A stretch of DNA of 24,945 nucleotides from a virus. The DNA is taken from the IMG/VR virus record IMGVR_UViG_3300020182_000177, positions 1 to 24,945 of that record. One strand, written 5' to 3'. Positions 4,997-10,940 of the stretch are shown piece after piece. The notes below the pieces were generated by a model, which searched no databases, was not told where the DNA came from, and saw nothing but the letters and a program-made list of their open reading frames with translations. The position numbers and the translations under genes were made by a program. Within the stretch, counting starts at the first letter, position 1. Each line of letters begins with the position of its first letter.

Positions 4997-5115
4997 TCGT
5001 GTGGGTGGTCGTTGATTTGAATGTTGGCACATTTGGTAGCAACGTCATCCGAGGTAAACAACCGCCATCCCCGTGGATAAGCTGATTTGTATTGCGATGA
5101 TAACCACCCACTCGA
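4997..5115. ncRNA. convergent-junction element with long terminal inverted repeat (candidate structured RNA)
   Basis: The 122-nt gap between the convergent gene blocks is bracketed by an inverted repeat: 4997-5009 (TCGTGTGGGTGGT) against 5103-5115 (ACCACCCACTCGA), 12 of 13 positions paired. Inside, CGTTG (5010-5014) can pair with CAACG (5040-5044). TCATC (5045-5049) can pair with GATGA (5096-5100), and ATCC/GGAT (5067-5070/5075-5078) forms a small hairpin. This gives a possible multi-branched fold closed by the long stem. There is no T-run, so it is not an ordinary intrinsic terminator. The strand of any transcript is unknown because the stem can form on both. It is not a tRNA. Confidence 0.4.
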
Positions 5116-5118
5116 ATC

Positions 5119-5574
5119 TTATACAGCTAACTCAAAGTGAGGTCCATCAATAAATGGCCTACGACCCTGCGATCTACGCAAATCAATGTAACTATTCATT
5201 GCGTCTTCCATGTTGCCCTCAGTGTACTGAGCAATGTTCGGCACAGACCAAGCTGCACCCCAACGAATAGGAACATCTACCTCACGCGCTGCCTCTGACA
5301 TAGCGTCAGCAATATCATCATAGAGATTGAGTTCCCATCTACCACCATCAACGTAAGCCATAAGATCAACAGCCAATCCATCAATATGCTTTGACTTCAT
5401 TGTTTGACTAGCACCCTTGGCAACAAGAGCCCTTTGCTCCTCGATTGTACGCACACCGCAGATCACAGAGAAGTCTTGTTGAGTTACATTAATAGCGTAC
5501 TTAACAACAGCAACCATACGTTCATCAACACCGATCAGCCTTTCAAGGCTGCGCTTACCTAACTTATAACTCAT
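5119..5574 (-). CDS. endolysin, M15-family L,D/D,D-peptidase
   Basis: The 151-residue single-domain enzyme has the VanY/M15 zinc motif SKHIDGLAVDL (H63 and D70, the SxHxxGxAxD signature) and the second motif DGPHFELAV (H146), plus FSVICGVRTIEEQRALVAKG before the zinc site and RWGAAW between. All three zinc ligands H, D, H are present. Such phage enzymes cut peptide bonds in peptidoglycan stem peptides. There is no signal peptide, so release through a holin is expected. The start overlaps the stop of the holin-like gene (ATGA, 5571-5574). It is the last gene of the late operon and abuts the convergent junction. I cannot tell which peptide bond is cut from sequence alone. Confidence 0.9.
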   Translation of the reverse strand: MSYKLGKRSLERLIGVDERMVAVVKYAINVTQQDFSVICGVRTIEEQRALVAKGASQTMKSKHIDGLAVDLMAYVDGGRWELNLYDDIADAMSEAAREVDVPIRWGAAWSVPNIAQYTEGNMEDAMNSYIDLRRSQGRRPFIDGPHFELAV

Positions 5575-5915
5575 TTCTTAAACCCTCTCATTGTACGAAC
5601 ACCAAAGCTTGCGGCTATACTAGCATAACAACTCCACTGAAACCACTGAGGCGCAGCTTCAATATTAGCGAAGCCCTCCTTCATATAGGGCTGGAGCGGA
5701 GGCACAAACGAACACACAATTATAGCTATGAAAGCTATAGTCCACGCCTCATCCTTCCATGAGTTGTTGCTTGCCTGTATCGCAGCTTGTTCCCAGCCAA
5801 TCTCACCAGTGGCAATCTTCATTTTTGTTTCTGCTTCTGCTTTCTTAACCGCAGTCTTACCATCAATGTAACTGGCAGCTAATCCACCAAGCGATCCTAT
5901 TATTTGACCAATCAT
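5571..5915 (-). CDS. holin (3TM / GTA-type holin family)
   Basis: This 114-residue protein has a weakly hydrophobic glycine-rich N-terminus (MIGQIIGSLGGLAASYIDG), a charged helical linker and two clear membrane segments at about 57-75 (AWTIAFIAIIVCSFVPPL) and 89-106 (PQWFQWSCYASIAASFG), ending in a basic tail TMRGFKK. The layout 'KDEaW...P...P.WF.W....i.ASFG.R' matches the 3TM holin family seen in tailed phages and gene transfer agents. Its place directly before the endolysin, with ATGA coupling on both sides, supports a role in making the inner-membrane lesion that times lysis. Confidence 0.8.
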   Translation of the reverse strand: MIGQIIGSLGGLAASYIDGKTAVKKAEAETKMKIATGEIGWEQAAIQASNNSWKDEAWTIAFIAIIVCSFVPPLQPYMKEGFANIEAAPQWFQWSCYASIAASFGVRTMRGFKK

Positions 5916-6211
5916 TTCTTAGCCCCCATTGCACTAAACCCAAAGAACGCAGCAACAAGGCCGCTGATTGCAATGAAATAAGTGGGGGCAATGTCAGCCA
6001 GCAACTGACCAGTAGTGTCATACCCCCAGATGTCAGCAGCCACGATGCCAACAGGATAGATTAGAAGGCCAAAGAGGGCGAACCAAGTCATGCGTAACTG
6101 AGCATCTCGCTTGTGGTCAGCGTCTTCCATGCGCAACCTACGGTCCTCGAGCATAAGCTCTCGCTCATCTGGATCAATCTTGCCGTTGCTGTTTAGATCG
6201 TACTCACTCAT
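5912..6211 (-). CDS. EF-hand-bearing two-TM membrane protein (lysis cassette)
   Basis: In this 99-residue protein, residues 5-16 (DLNSNGKIDPDE) match the canonical 12-residue EF-hand loop D-x-N-x-N-G-x-I-x-x-x-E, with D5, N7, N9, the carbonyl of K11 and E16 as expected calcium ligands. Then comes a charged helix (ERELMLEDRRLRMEDADHKR) and two membrane segments, about 42-60 and 73-95. A single EF-loop on a small membrane protein is compatible with calcium sensing or structural binding. The gene lies between the small lysis-region genes and the holin and overlaps the holin start by ATGA. It could be a second holin, an antiholin or a membrane accessory; sequence alone does not decide. Confidence 0.75.
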   Translation of the reverse strand: MSEYDLNSNGKIDPDERELMLEDRRLRMEDADHKRDAQLRMTWFALFGLLIYPVGIVAADIWGYDTTGQLLADIAPTYFIAISGLVAAFFGFSAMGAKK

Positions 6212-6326
6212 TGTTTAAACTCCTGGCATACGCTATCGCATAGTGCTTGTGGTGGCTTATTATAACAACTTTCCCATCTTTGTCATACACAACGTAATCA
6301 CCCTTCTTATTCTGGTATAACCTCAA
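6204..6326 (-). CDS. small hypothetical protein (28-40 aa)
   Basis: The frame ends at TGA 6204-6206, overlapping the next start by 8 nt. The longest form uses TTG 6324-6326 (40 residues). A GTG at 6288-6290 with AAGGG about 10 nt upstream would give 28 residues. The sequence reads KKGDYVVYDKDGKVVIISHH followed by KHYAIAYARSLNNE, a protein-like beta then helix pattern. No ATG is available. It fills the gap between two coupled genes, which supports it. I recognise no family. Confidence 0.45.
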   Translation of the reverse strand: MRLYQNKKGDYVVYDKDGKVVIISHHKHYAIAYARSLNNE

Positions 6327-6471
6327 AACAGTAGACCGTTGTTTGGCTCGTAGTTATCAAGACTTTTGCATCCTCAAGTGCTTCTTTGCACTCCATCTCA
6401 GTTGGAAATTGATTAAGCTGATAGTGCTCAATGTTATTATTTATAACTTGAAACCAAACTAAGAACCACAT
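6307..6471 (-). CDS. small hypothetical protein (54 aa)
   Basis: ATG 6469-6471 overlaps the preceding stop as TGATG, indicating coupling. The 54-residue product starts MWFLVWFQVINNNIEHYQLN, continues through FPTEMECKEALEDAKVLI and ends TTVYCFEVIPE. Two cysteines (C28, C48) flank a helix and a beta strand. This layout is typical of small phage beta-alpha-beta proteins; the N-terminus is hydrophobic but short for a membrane segment. No function is assigned. It is in the lysis-region gene run. Confidence 0.65.
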   Translation of the reverse strand: MWFLVWFQVINNNIEHYQLNQFPTEMECKEALEDAKVLITTSQTTVYCFEVIPE

Positions 6472-6944
6472 CACCACTTCCCCTGATAACGCCCAAGATA
6501 ATAGAAGCCTGTCACAATCCCAGCCGCAGCAATAGCAAATATAAAAGCGCCAAGAACAAAGTTAATAGCGTTGTCTATCATCTCTTGTTTTTTGTAAGCC
6601 TCTTCCTTGCGGATACGGCGCATCTCGCCCTCAATAGCGAGCACTTCCTCCCAAGCCGATGGTCCGTAAACCCATGATATGTGGTTTTTTATTTCACTTC
6701 TCATGGACTCCATCTTTTTCTTTTGAGCAAATATCTCAATAGCATTAGCGCTATTGTCAGACATCATTTTGTAGAACGGAGGGTTCTTTGTCTTGTCTTC
6801 AGCGTACTGAAAATCAGAAAAAGCGGAGCCCCATTTAGCTAGGGTTCCGCTCATTTCCTGTATGTCCTTACCAGCACTAATACCCTGCTTGAGAATATTG
6901 AAAGCCGATGTGGCTAGACCGACCGCTGTTACCGGGTCAATCAT
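6471..6944 (-). CDS. conserved phage membrane protein with C-terminal TM segment
   Basis: This 157-residue protein has a helical N-terminus MIDPVTAVGLATSAFNILKQ with the motif GKDIQEMSGTLAKW, a charged coiled-coil-like middle containing the fixed-looking block WVYGPSAWEEVL (91-102), a basic stretch and one membrane segment at about 127-150. I recall similar proteins as conserved hypotheticals in the late or lysis regions of aquatic podophages, with no proven role. The single TM preceded by a long cytoplasmic helical region resembles spanin- or holin-associated proteins, but this is speculation. It starts 4 nt after the upstream XhlA-like gene stops. Confidence 0.7.
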   Translation of the reverse strand: MIDPVTAVGLATSAFNILKQGISAGKDIQEMSGTLAKWGSAFSDFQYAEDKTKNPPFYKMMSDNSANAIEIFAQKKKMESMRSEIKNHISWVYGPSAWEEVLAIEGEMRRIRKEEAYKKQEMIDNAINFVLGAFIFAIAAAGIVTGFYYLGRYQGKW

Positions 6945-6948
6945 TTTG

Positions 6949-7143
6949 TCAGCCCATCTTGGTCAGCACAGCAACCAAGAGTGCAATGATAAAGCCTGTT
7001 GTCCCAATCATGATCGCTTCCATACGTTTGACACGACTAAACAGATCTTTGAATTGGATTCGCATTTCTGTTTGCATGGCAATCACCTCTTTCTCTAAGC
7101 CATCAATGCGCTCATGCGCGGAAGCCACTGTACGTTTATCCAT
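6949..7143 (-). CDS. XhlA-like holin-associated membrane protein
   Basis: The 64-residue protein has an N-terminal coiled coil (SAHERIDGLEKEVIAMQTEM) followed by FKDLFSRVKRMEA and one membrane segment (about 46-62, GTTGFIIALLVAVL) at the C-terminus. The 'hERIdxLE' start and single C-terminal TM are the layout of the haemolysin XhlA family (PF10779), which acts with holins in host lysis. It is the first gene of the lysis cassette, after the fibre chaperone. The family call rests on layout plus the HERI-LE motif. Confidence 0.65.
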   Translation of the reverse strand: MDKRTVASAHERIDGLEKEVIAMQTEMRIQFKDLFSRVKRMEAIMIGTTGFIIALLVAVLTKMG

Positions 7144-7153
7144 GTTTTATTCC

Positions 7154-7615
7154 TTACGGCTTAGTCGGCCAGTCGCTATCAGACAAATTTGGCCAGTTAG
7201 CATGGCTTGTTATATCACGAAGCGCTTGACGATGGCTAGTCATCGCCGCGTCCATAGTCACATCTGTAAGCGCAAAGTAATCAGTGTCAGCCAACAGCTC
7301 ATTACGTTTGTTGCGGTTATTTGTAGCAGCCTCTACATCGTTAGCTGCAATCTCTTCCGCACTTAGATCAACCACCGTGCGTGTCAGCACCCAGTCATTA
7401 CCACTTTGAGTTGGTGTTGTGGCTGTTGTGACTTTCTGTGTCAGCGGGTTATAGTCAGGCGCTGCCTCTGTTGTGACAGGCTTCATGCCGTATCGGCTCA
7501 TAACGTCTACTGAAACATTTCTTGGAAATGATACGTTACGATTGTCACGGCGCAACTGGCCCACTGAATATGGGTACTGAGCTACTGTTCCGTTTGTTAT
7601 TTTAACATAGTTCAT
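7154..7615 (-). CDS. tail fibre assembly chaperone-like protein
   Basis: This 153-residue protein has an SD GGAGG 7-8 nt before ATG 7615. The C-terminal third, RNELLADTDYFALTD followed by SHRQALRDITSHANWPNL and DSDWPTKP, matches the 'R..LL..TDw.al.D......w..YRqaLRDit....fP....WP..P' signature of phage tail-assembly chaperone domains (PF16778-like). The N-terminal part YVKITNGTVAQYPYSVGQLRRD is likewise typical. Such proteins assist folding or trimerisation of fibres, or are attached to them. Its place directly after the fibre-tip genes agrees with this. Confidence 0.8.
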   Translation of the reverse strand: MNYVKITNGTVAQYPYSVGQLRRDNRNVSFPRNVSVDVMSRYGMKPVTTEAAPDYNPLTQKVTTATTPTQSGNDWVLTRTVVDLSAEEIAANDVEAATNNRNKRNELLADTDYFALTDVTMDAAMTSHRQALRDITSHANWPNLSDSDWPTKP

Positions 7616-7625
7616 TTATTCCCTC

Positions 7626-8201
7626 CTAGGAAATGACATCTAAATAAAAGTTTAGTGTTCCTATCGTCGCGCCAGACCGCGCTTCATAATAGCTAAAGGT
7701 TGGGCTTGAACTTAAAGTAACCTCTGGACCCCGCAACCAAAAAGGCGTGTTAGGAAAGCCATCACCAGTTGTTTCTGCGTACAAATAAAAACTACCGTCT
7801 GCCGCGTCTGTTCGACCAGTGCCAGTGCTGGCAGTGCCGCCTGAGTCACGGCTAAATCGAGGGGAGGCACTAGCTGTTGTTGGGACTCCCATCCAATTTA
7901 CGCTATTGTAGTTGCTGGTTTCAGCACTACTTGTTACCCATCCTGTAGTGTTAGTTTCAAAGCTGTAGGAAGTTCCATCCACATCAATAGCGTCTAGCTG
8001 AATGTCTCCTGTGTAACTACTCCCACTAACGTAGTAAAAAACGGGCTTTACTGTAGCCCCCGCATAGGCGCTAATATCAACTGTGCGCTGAGACCAAGCA
8101 TTATTCACCCCAGATACTGAGTCTAAAGAGTCTGAAAGTCCCAACTCATAAAGAAGCTCACCCCTACTACTCAAGCCCATCATCATTGCTAGATTACTCA
8201 T
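7626..8201 (-). CDS. MAM-like / jelly-roll tail adhesin component
   Basis: The 191-residue, beta-rich and Ser/Thr/Gly-rich protein is coupled to the upstream fibre-tip gene by ATGA (8198-8201). The N-terminal half has AWSQRTVDISAYAGATVKPV and GDIQLDAIDVDG, a pattern of galactose-binding or jelly-roll-like phage adhesin domains. The C-terminal half has TDAADGSFYLYAETTGDG and the block LRGPEVTLSSSPTFSYYEAR SGATIGTLNFYLDV, close to the MAM domain pattern 'G.fyLyaE.........L.SP.......l.F.y...g...G.L.vyl'. The protein ends right after that last strand, so the MAM-like domain may be shortened. A role in host surface binding on the fibre tip is inferred from domain type and position. Confidence 0.65.
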   Translation of the reverse strand: MSNLAMMMGLSSRGELLYELGLSDSLDSVSGVNNAWSQRTVDISAYAGATVKPVFYYVSGSSYTGDIQLDAIDVDGTSYSFETNTTGWVTSSAETSNYNSVNWMGVPTTASASPRFSRDSGGTASTGTGRTDAADGSFYLYAETTGDGFPNTPFWLRGPEVTLSSSPTFSYYEARSGATIGTLNFYLDVIS

Positions 8202-8560
8202 GATACTGCATCTCCTGCTTGCTTAGCGTAGTAGGTAGTACCACCATCAATTGTTACGAATGTGTAAACATCCTTCTCGCTTGCTGCTGGTGCATCTGGG
8301 GCTATACCCCCTGACCATTTAACACTACTAGGCCATGTAATAGTGTAAGTGGACGCACCAATAATTTCTAACGCAAAGCTGCCAGCATTACCTGACACTG
8401 GCGGGTTGCTGAAGGTAAACGTGGTGCTAGCCGATAAGGTCTTGGTGAAGTAACTACCAGAAGACATATCTACATCACTGGCTGCTACTGCTGCACTACT
8501 CTGCAAATACCTAGTGGCACTCAACCCGTTCTTAATCTTAAAAGTTTTATCGTTAGCCAT
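8198..8560 (-). CDS. fibre-tip protein, minimal form without propeller
   Basis: The 120-residue protein has the N-terminal tag MANDKTFKIKNGLSATRYL, then the beta module MSSGSYFTKTLSASTTFTFS, FALEIIGASTYTITWPSSVK, WSGGIAPDAPAASEKDVYTF and TIDGGTTYYAK. The same tag and module occur in the two upstream genes, which additionally carry a five-repeat propeller. So this is the basic unit of a three-gene paralogous set. The tag may dock the protein to the fibre or baseplate and the module may trimerise or bind the receptor; both are inference. SD GGAG precedes the ATG. Confidence 0.75.
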   Translation of the reverse strand: MANDKTFKIKNGLSATRYLQSSAAVAASDVDMSSGSYFTKTLSASTTFTFSNPPVSGNAGSFALEIIGASTYTITWPSSVKWSGGIAPDAPAASEKDVYTFVTIDGGTTYYAKQAGDAVS

Positions 8561-8574
8561 GCTTCAATCTCCAC

Positions 8575-9747
8575 TTAGCTAAATGCAAAAACAGATGGAA
8601 CACCAAAGTATGTCGTGCCGCCATCGTCTGTTGTTATTGTGTACAGGTCTTTCTGACCACTTGCAGGGCTAGAAGGTGCTGTACCTCCTGCCCATTCAAT
8701 AGAAGAAGGCCATGTAATTGTAACGGTCGAAGAAGGTGTTATTTCTAGCTGAAACGTCTGCACATCACCCGGATTGCTGAAAGCATAATTTACGTTTGCG
8801 CTGGGCGTATGCGTGAAGTAGTTGCCTGTATGTATGTCGAAGGTGGCTGTGTTTACAGTGGAACCCGTGGAGTATTGGTAGATTTTGTCACCCGTGCTTC
8901 CCGCTATATACATTTTAGTATTATCATTGTTGAAGACTATGCTCAAAGGATTAGCATCTTGGGCAGATACTGAAAGTAAAATGTTGTCGTAAGAAGCTGT
9001 ACTTATGTCATAAGCTGTAGATAGAGAATACTGATAAATAGTTTTAGTGGTACTTCCAAGGTAATATAACTTAGTACCATCACCATTAAAGGCCACGCTC
9101 CTACCCGCGGTGTCCCTACTAGATGCGTCTAAGCTAGCATTGTCATACGAAGCTGTACTTATGTCATAAGCTGTAGATAAAGAGTACTGGAATATGGTGT
9201 CAGAGGACCAAGAGACCACATAAACCTTAGTGCCATCTGGCTTGAAGGTTACAGAGGAAGTACTCGTAGACTGAGTACCTACACTAAAGCTAACACTATC
9301 GTAGGAAATTGTACTTAGGTCATAAGCTGTAGATAAGGAGTACTGATAAATAATATTACCACTCCCAACTAAATACATTTTAGTACCATTATTGTTGAAG
9401 CTTATTTCTCTAGGCGAAATTTCTTGGCTAGATACACTAAAGCTAACACTATCATAACTTGCGCTACTAACATTAAAAGCCGCAGACAACGAATATTGAT
9501 ACACAGTGTCGCTTGATTCTCCCAATACATACATTTTAGTACCGTAGTTGTTAAAAATTACACTATTAGGAGTAGAATCTTCTGTGCTAACATTTTTAAA
9601 TATGCCGATAATTCCGTAAGACCATGTTGAGGCATCATCGGAAGAAACAGTTACGCTATCAGTAGCAGGGGCATCACCGATAGTAACTTTAGTGCTACCA
9701 CCAACTTCAATGGCGTTCTTTAAAACAAAGTCTTTATCGTTAGCCAT
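8575..9747 (-). CDS. fibre-tip protein with five-repeat beta-propeller inserted before the core module
   Basis: The 390-residue protein has tag MANDKDFVLKNAIEVGGSTK (1-20), then five repeats of 51-52 residues. Their GTKMY-type strands begin at about 69, 121, 172, 224 and 276 (last one NTKMY), each followed by a (T/I)(I/V)YQYSL strand and an (A/T)AYD(I/L)STASYD turn. After the propeller the core module is intact: FDIHTGNYFTHTPSANVNYA, FQLEITPSSTVTITWPSSIE, WAGGTAPSSP and DDGGTTYFG (303-382). The repeats look like WD40/YVTN-like propeller blades and are probably used for binding. Start is coupled to the upstream stop (TAATG at 9747). DNA of neighbouring repeats is partly identical over 31 bp. 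Confidence 0.8.
   Translation of the reverse strand: MANDKDFVLKNAIEVGGSTKVTIGDAPATDSVTVSSDDASTWSYGIIGIFKNVSTEDSTPNSVIFNNYGTKMYVLGESSDTVYQYSLSAAFNVSSASYDSVSFSVSSQEISPREISFNNNGTKMYLVGSGNIIYQYSLSTAYDLSTISYDSVSFSVGTQSTSTSSVTFKPDGTKVYVVSWSSDTIFQYSLSTAYDISTASYDNASLDASSRDTAGRSVAFNGDGTKLYYLGSTTKTIYQYSLSTAYDISTASYDNILLSVSAQDANPLSIVFNNDNTKMYIAGSTGDKIYQYSTGSTVNTATFDIHTGNYFTHTPSANVNYAFSNPGDVQTFQLEITPSSTVTITWPSSIEWAGGTAPSSPASGQKDLYTITTDDGGTTYFGVPSVFAFS
8993..9179 (-). repeat. identical 31-bp DNA segments between propeller repeats
   Basis: Positions 8993-9023 and 9149-9179 are identical on the + strand. They start GAAGCTGTACTTATGTC and continue through ATAAGCTGTAGATA. They are 156 bp (52 codons) apart, and a near copy lies a further ~156 bp on, near 9310-9335. 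Identity at the DNA level in diverged repeats suggests recent unit duplication or gene conversion. Confidence 0.75.
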
Positions 9748-10913
9748 TACTTAGCTCCATCTATTGCAAGCATTGCTTGGTAGGATGTACCACCGTCACG
9801 GGTACTGAACGCCAGAACGTCTGTTTCATTAGCTAAAGGGCTGTCTGGGGCTGTGCCACCGTTGAACTGTACGGCGCTGTTGTAAGTAATTGTATGTGCT
9901 CCACCGATATAAAACTGATGTACTGAATTAGTACTAAAAGAAGCTGCGTACAACTTTTTCCCATCAGAGCTAATTGCTATATTAGTAATATATGAAGTTG
10001 CGTCAGAAGGATCTAAGCTAACATTATTATAAGAGGCTGTGCTTAAATCAAATGCTGTCGTAAAAATATATTCATGTATTTCATCAGGGTATCCACTAAC
10101 ATACATTTTCGTACCATCGTCGTTAAATACCATTGACCTTGGCTGTCCCATTTCATTAAATACGTTGAGGCTATTAGTGCTATACGTAGCCGTGCTTAAA
10201 TCAAATGCTGTCGTAAGATTATATTCAAAAATACTATTATTTTGATCGCCAGCAAGAAAAAGCTTTGTGCCATTATTATTAAAATTGAAACCGAGTGGTG
10301 AGGTGTCTTGACTGCCTACAGTTCTGGTAACAGTATCATAACTTGCGGTGCTTACATCGAAATTTGTTGTTAAGGAATACTGATATATAGTGTCAGTATC
10401 AGTTCCAACTATGTACATTTTAGAACCGTCGTTATTAAACTTTACGTCTCGAGGTTGTCCATCTTCTGTGCCAACATTTTTAAATTTTTCATCATAGCTT
10501 GCGGTATTTATTTCATAAGGCGATGATAAACTATACTGATATACAGTGTCATTGACTATACCAACGGCATACATTTTGGTTCCATCAGGCTTAAATGTCA
10601 TACTCGACAAAGCGGAAACGGCAAGTTCATCACTTACATCAAAAGATTTATTGTCGTAGGAACCATTACCTAAATCGTACCCGGGGCCATCAATTGCTTC
10701 ACCTATAAAAACAGTTGCTTGGCTTATCGTCCCACTAGGTGCAGGGTTGCTAAAAGTTACTTCAATATCTGACGGCGCAGTAACTTCAAACACTGAACCA
10801 GTAGATAAGTCTAATGTAGCAACACCACCTGAAACAGTGACTGTACCAAAGCCCTCATGATAAGCCGTTGGCTGAATACCGTTCTTTACTTTAAAGTCTT
10901 TATTGTTTGACAT
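9747..10913 (-). CDS. fibre-tip protein with five-repeat beta-propeller inserted inside the core module
   Basis: The 388-residue protein has tag MSNNKDFKVKNGIQPTAYHE (1-20), then the first half of the core module (TLDLSTGSVFEVTAPSDIEV to ATVFIGEA, 33-73). Five repeats of 51-52 residues follow, with GTKMY-type strands near 111, 163, 215, 267 and 318. The second half of the module comes last (HTITYNSAVQFNGGTAPDSP, then TRDGGTSYQAML, 340-382). So the propeller splits the module, unlike in the downstream paralogue. The repeats show strands VYQYSLS, IYQYSLT, IFEYNLT, IHEYIFT and VHQFYIG. Expected location: distal part of the tail fibre, with receptor binding inferred. SD GAAAGGTG precedes the ATG. 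Confidence 0.8.
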   Translation of the reverse strand: MSNNKDFKVKNGIQPTAYHEGFGTVTVSGGVATLDLSTGSVFEVTAPSDIEVTFSNPAPSGTISQATVFIGEAIDGPGYDLGNGSYDNKSFDVSDELAVSALSSMTFKPDGTKMYAVGIVNDTVYQYSLSSPYEINTASYDEKFKNVGTEDGQPRDVKFNNDGSKMYIVGTDTDTIYQYSLTTNFDVSTASYDTVTRTVGSQDTSPLGFNFNNNGTKLFLAGDQNNSIFEYNLTTAFDLSTATYSTNSLNVFNEMGQPRSMVFNDDGTKMYVSGYPDEIHEYIFTTAFDLSTASYNNVSLDPSDATSYITNIAISSDGKKLYAASFSTNSVHQFYIGGAHTITYNSAVQFNGGTAPDSPLANETDVLAFSTRDGGTSYQAMLAIDGAK

Positions 10914-10940
10914 GGTTCACCTTTCCCCTTGTCAGAATAC

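Noticed and set aside
4997-5118. tRNA or tmRNA at the junction
   Set aside because: No acceptor stem of seven pairs with T-loop GTTCRA and no anticodon arm fit the sequence; only the inverted repeat and inner pairings remain.
6908-7366. 152-codon + strand frame
   Set aside because: It runs antisense to the XhlA-like and tail chaperone genes, which have clear family features and SDs; its composition is not protein-like.
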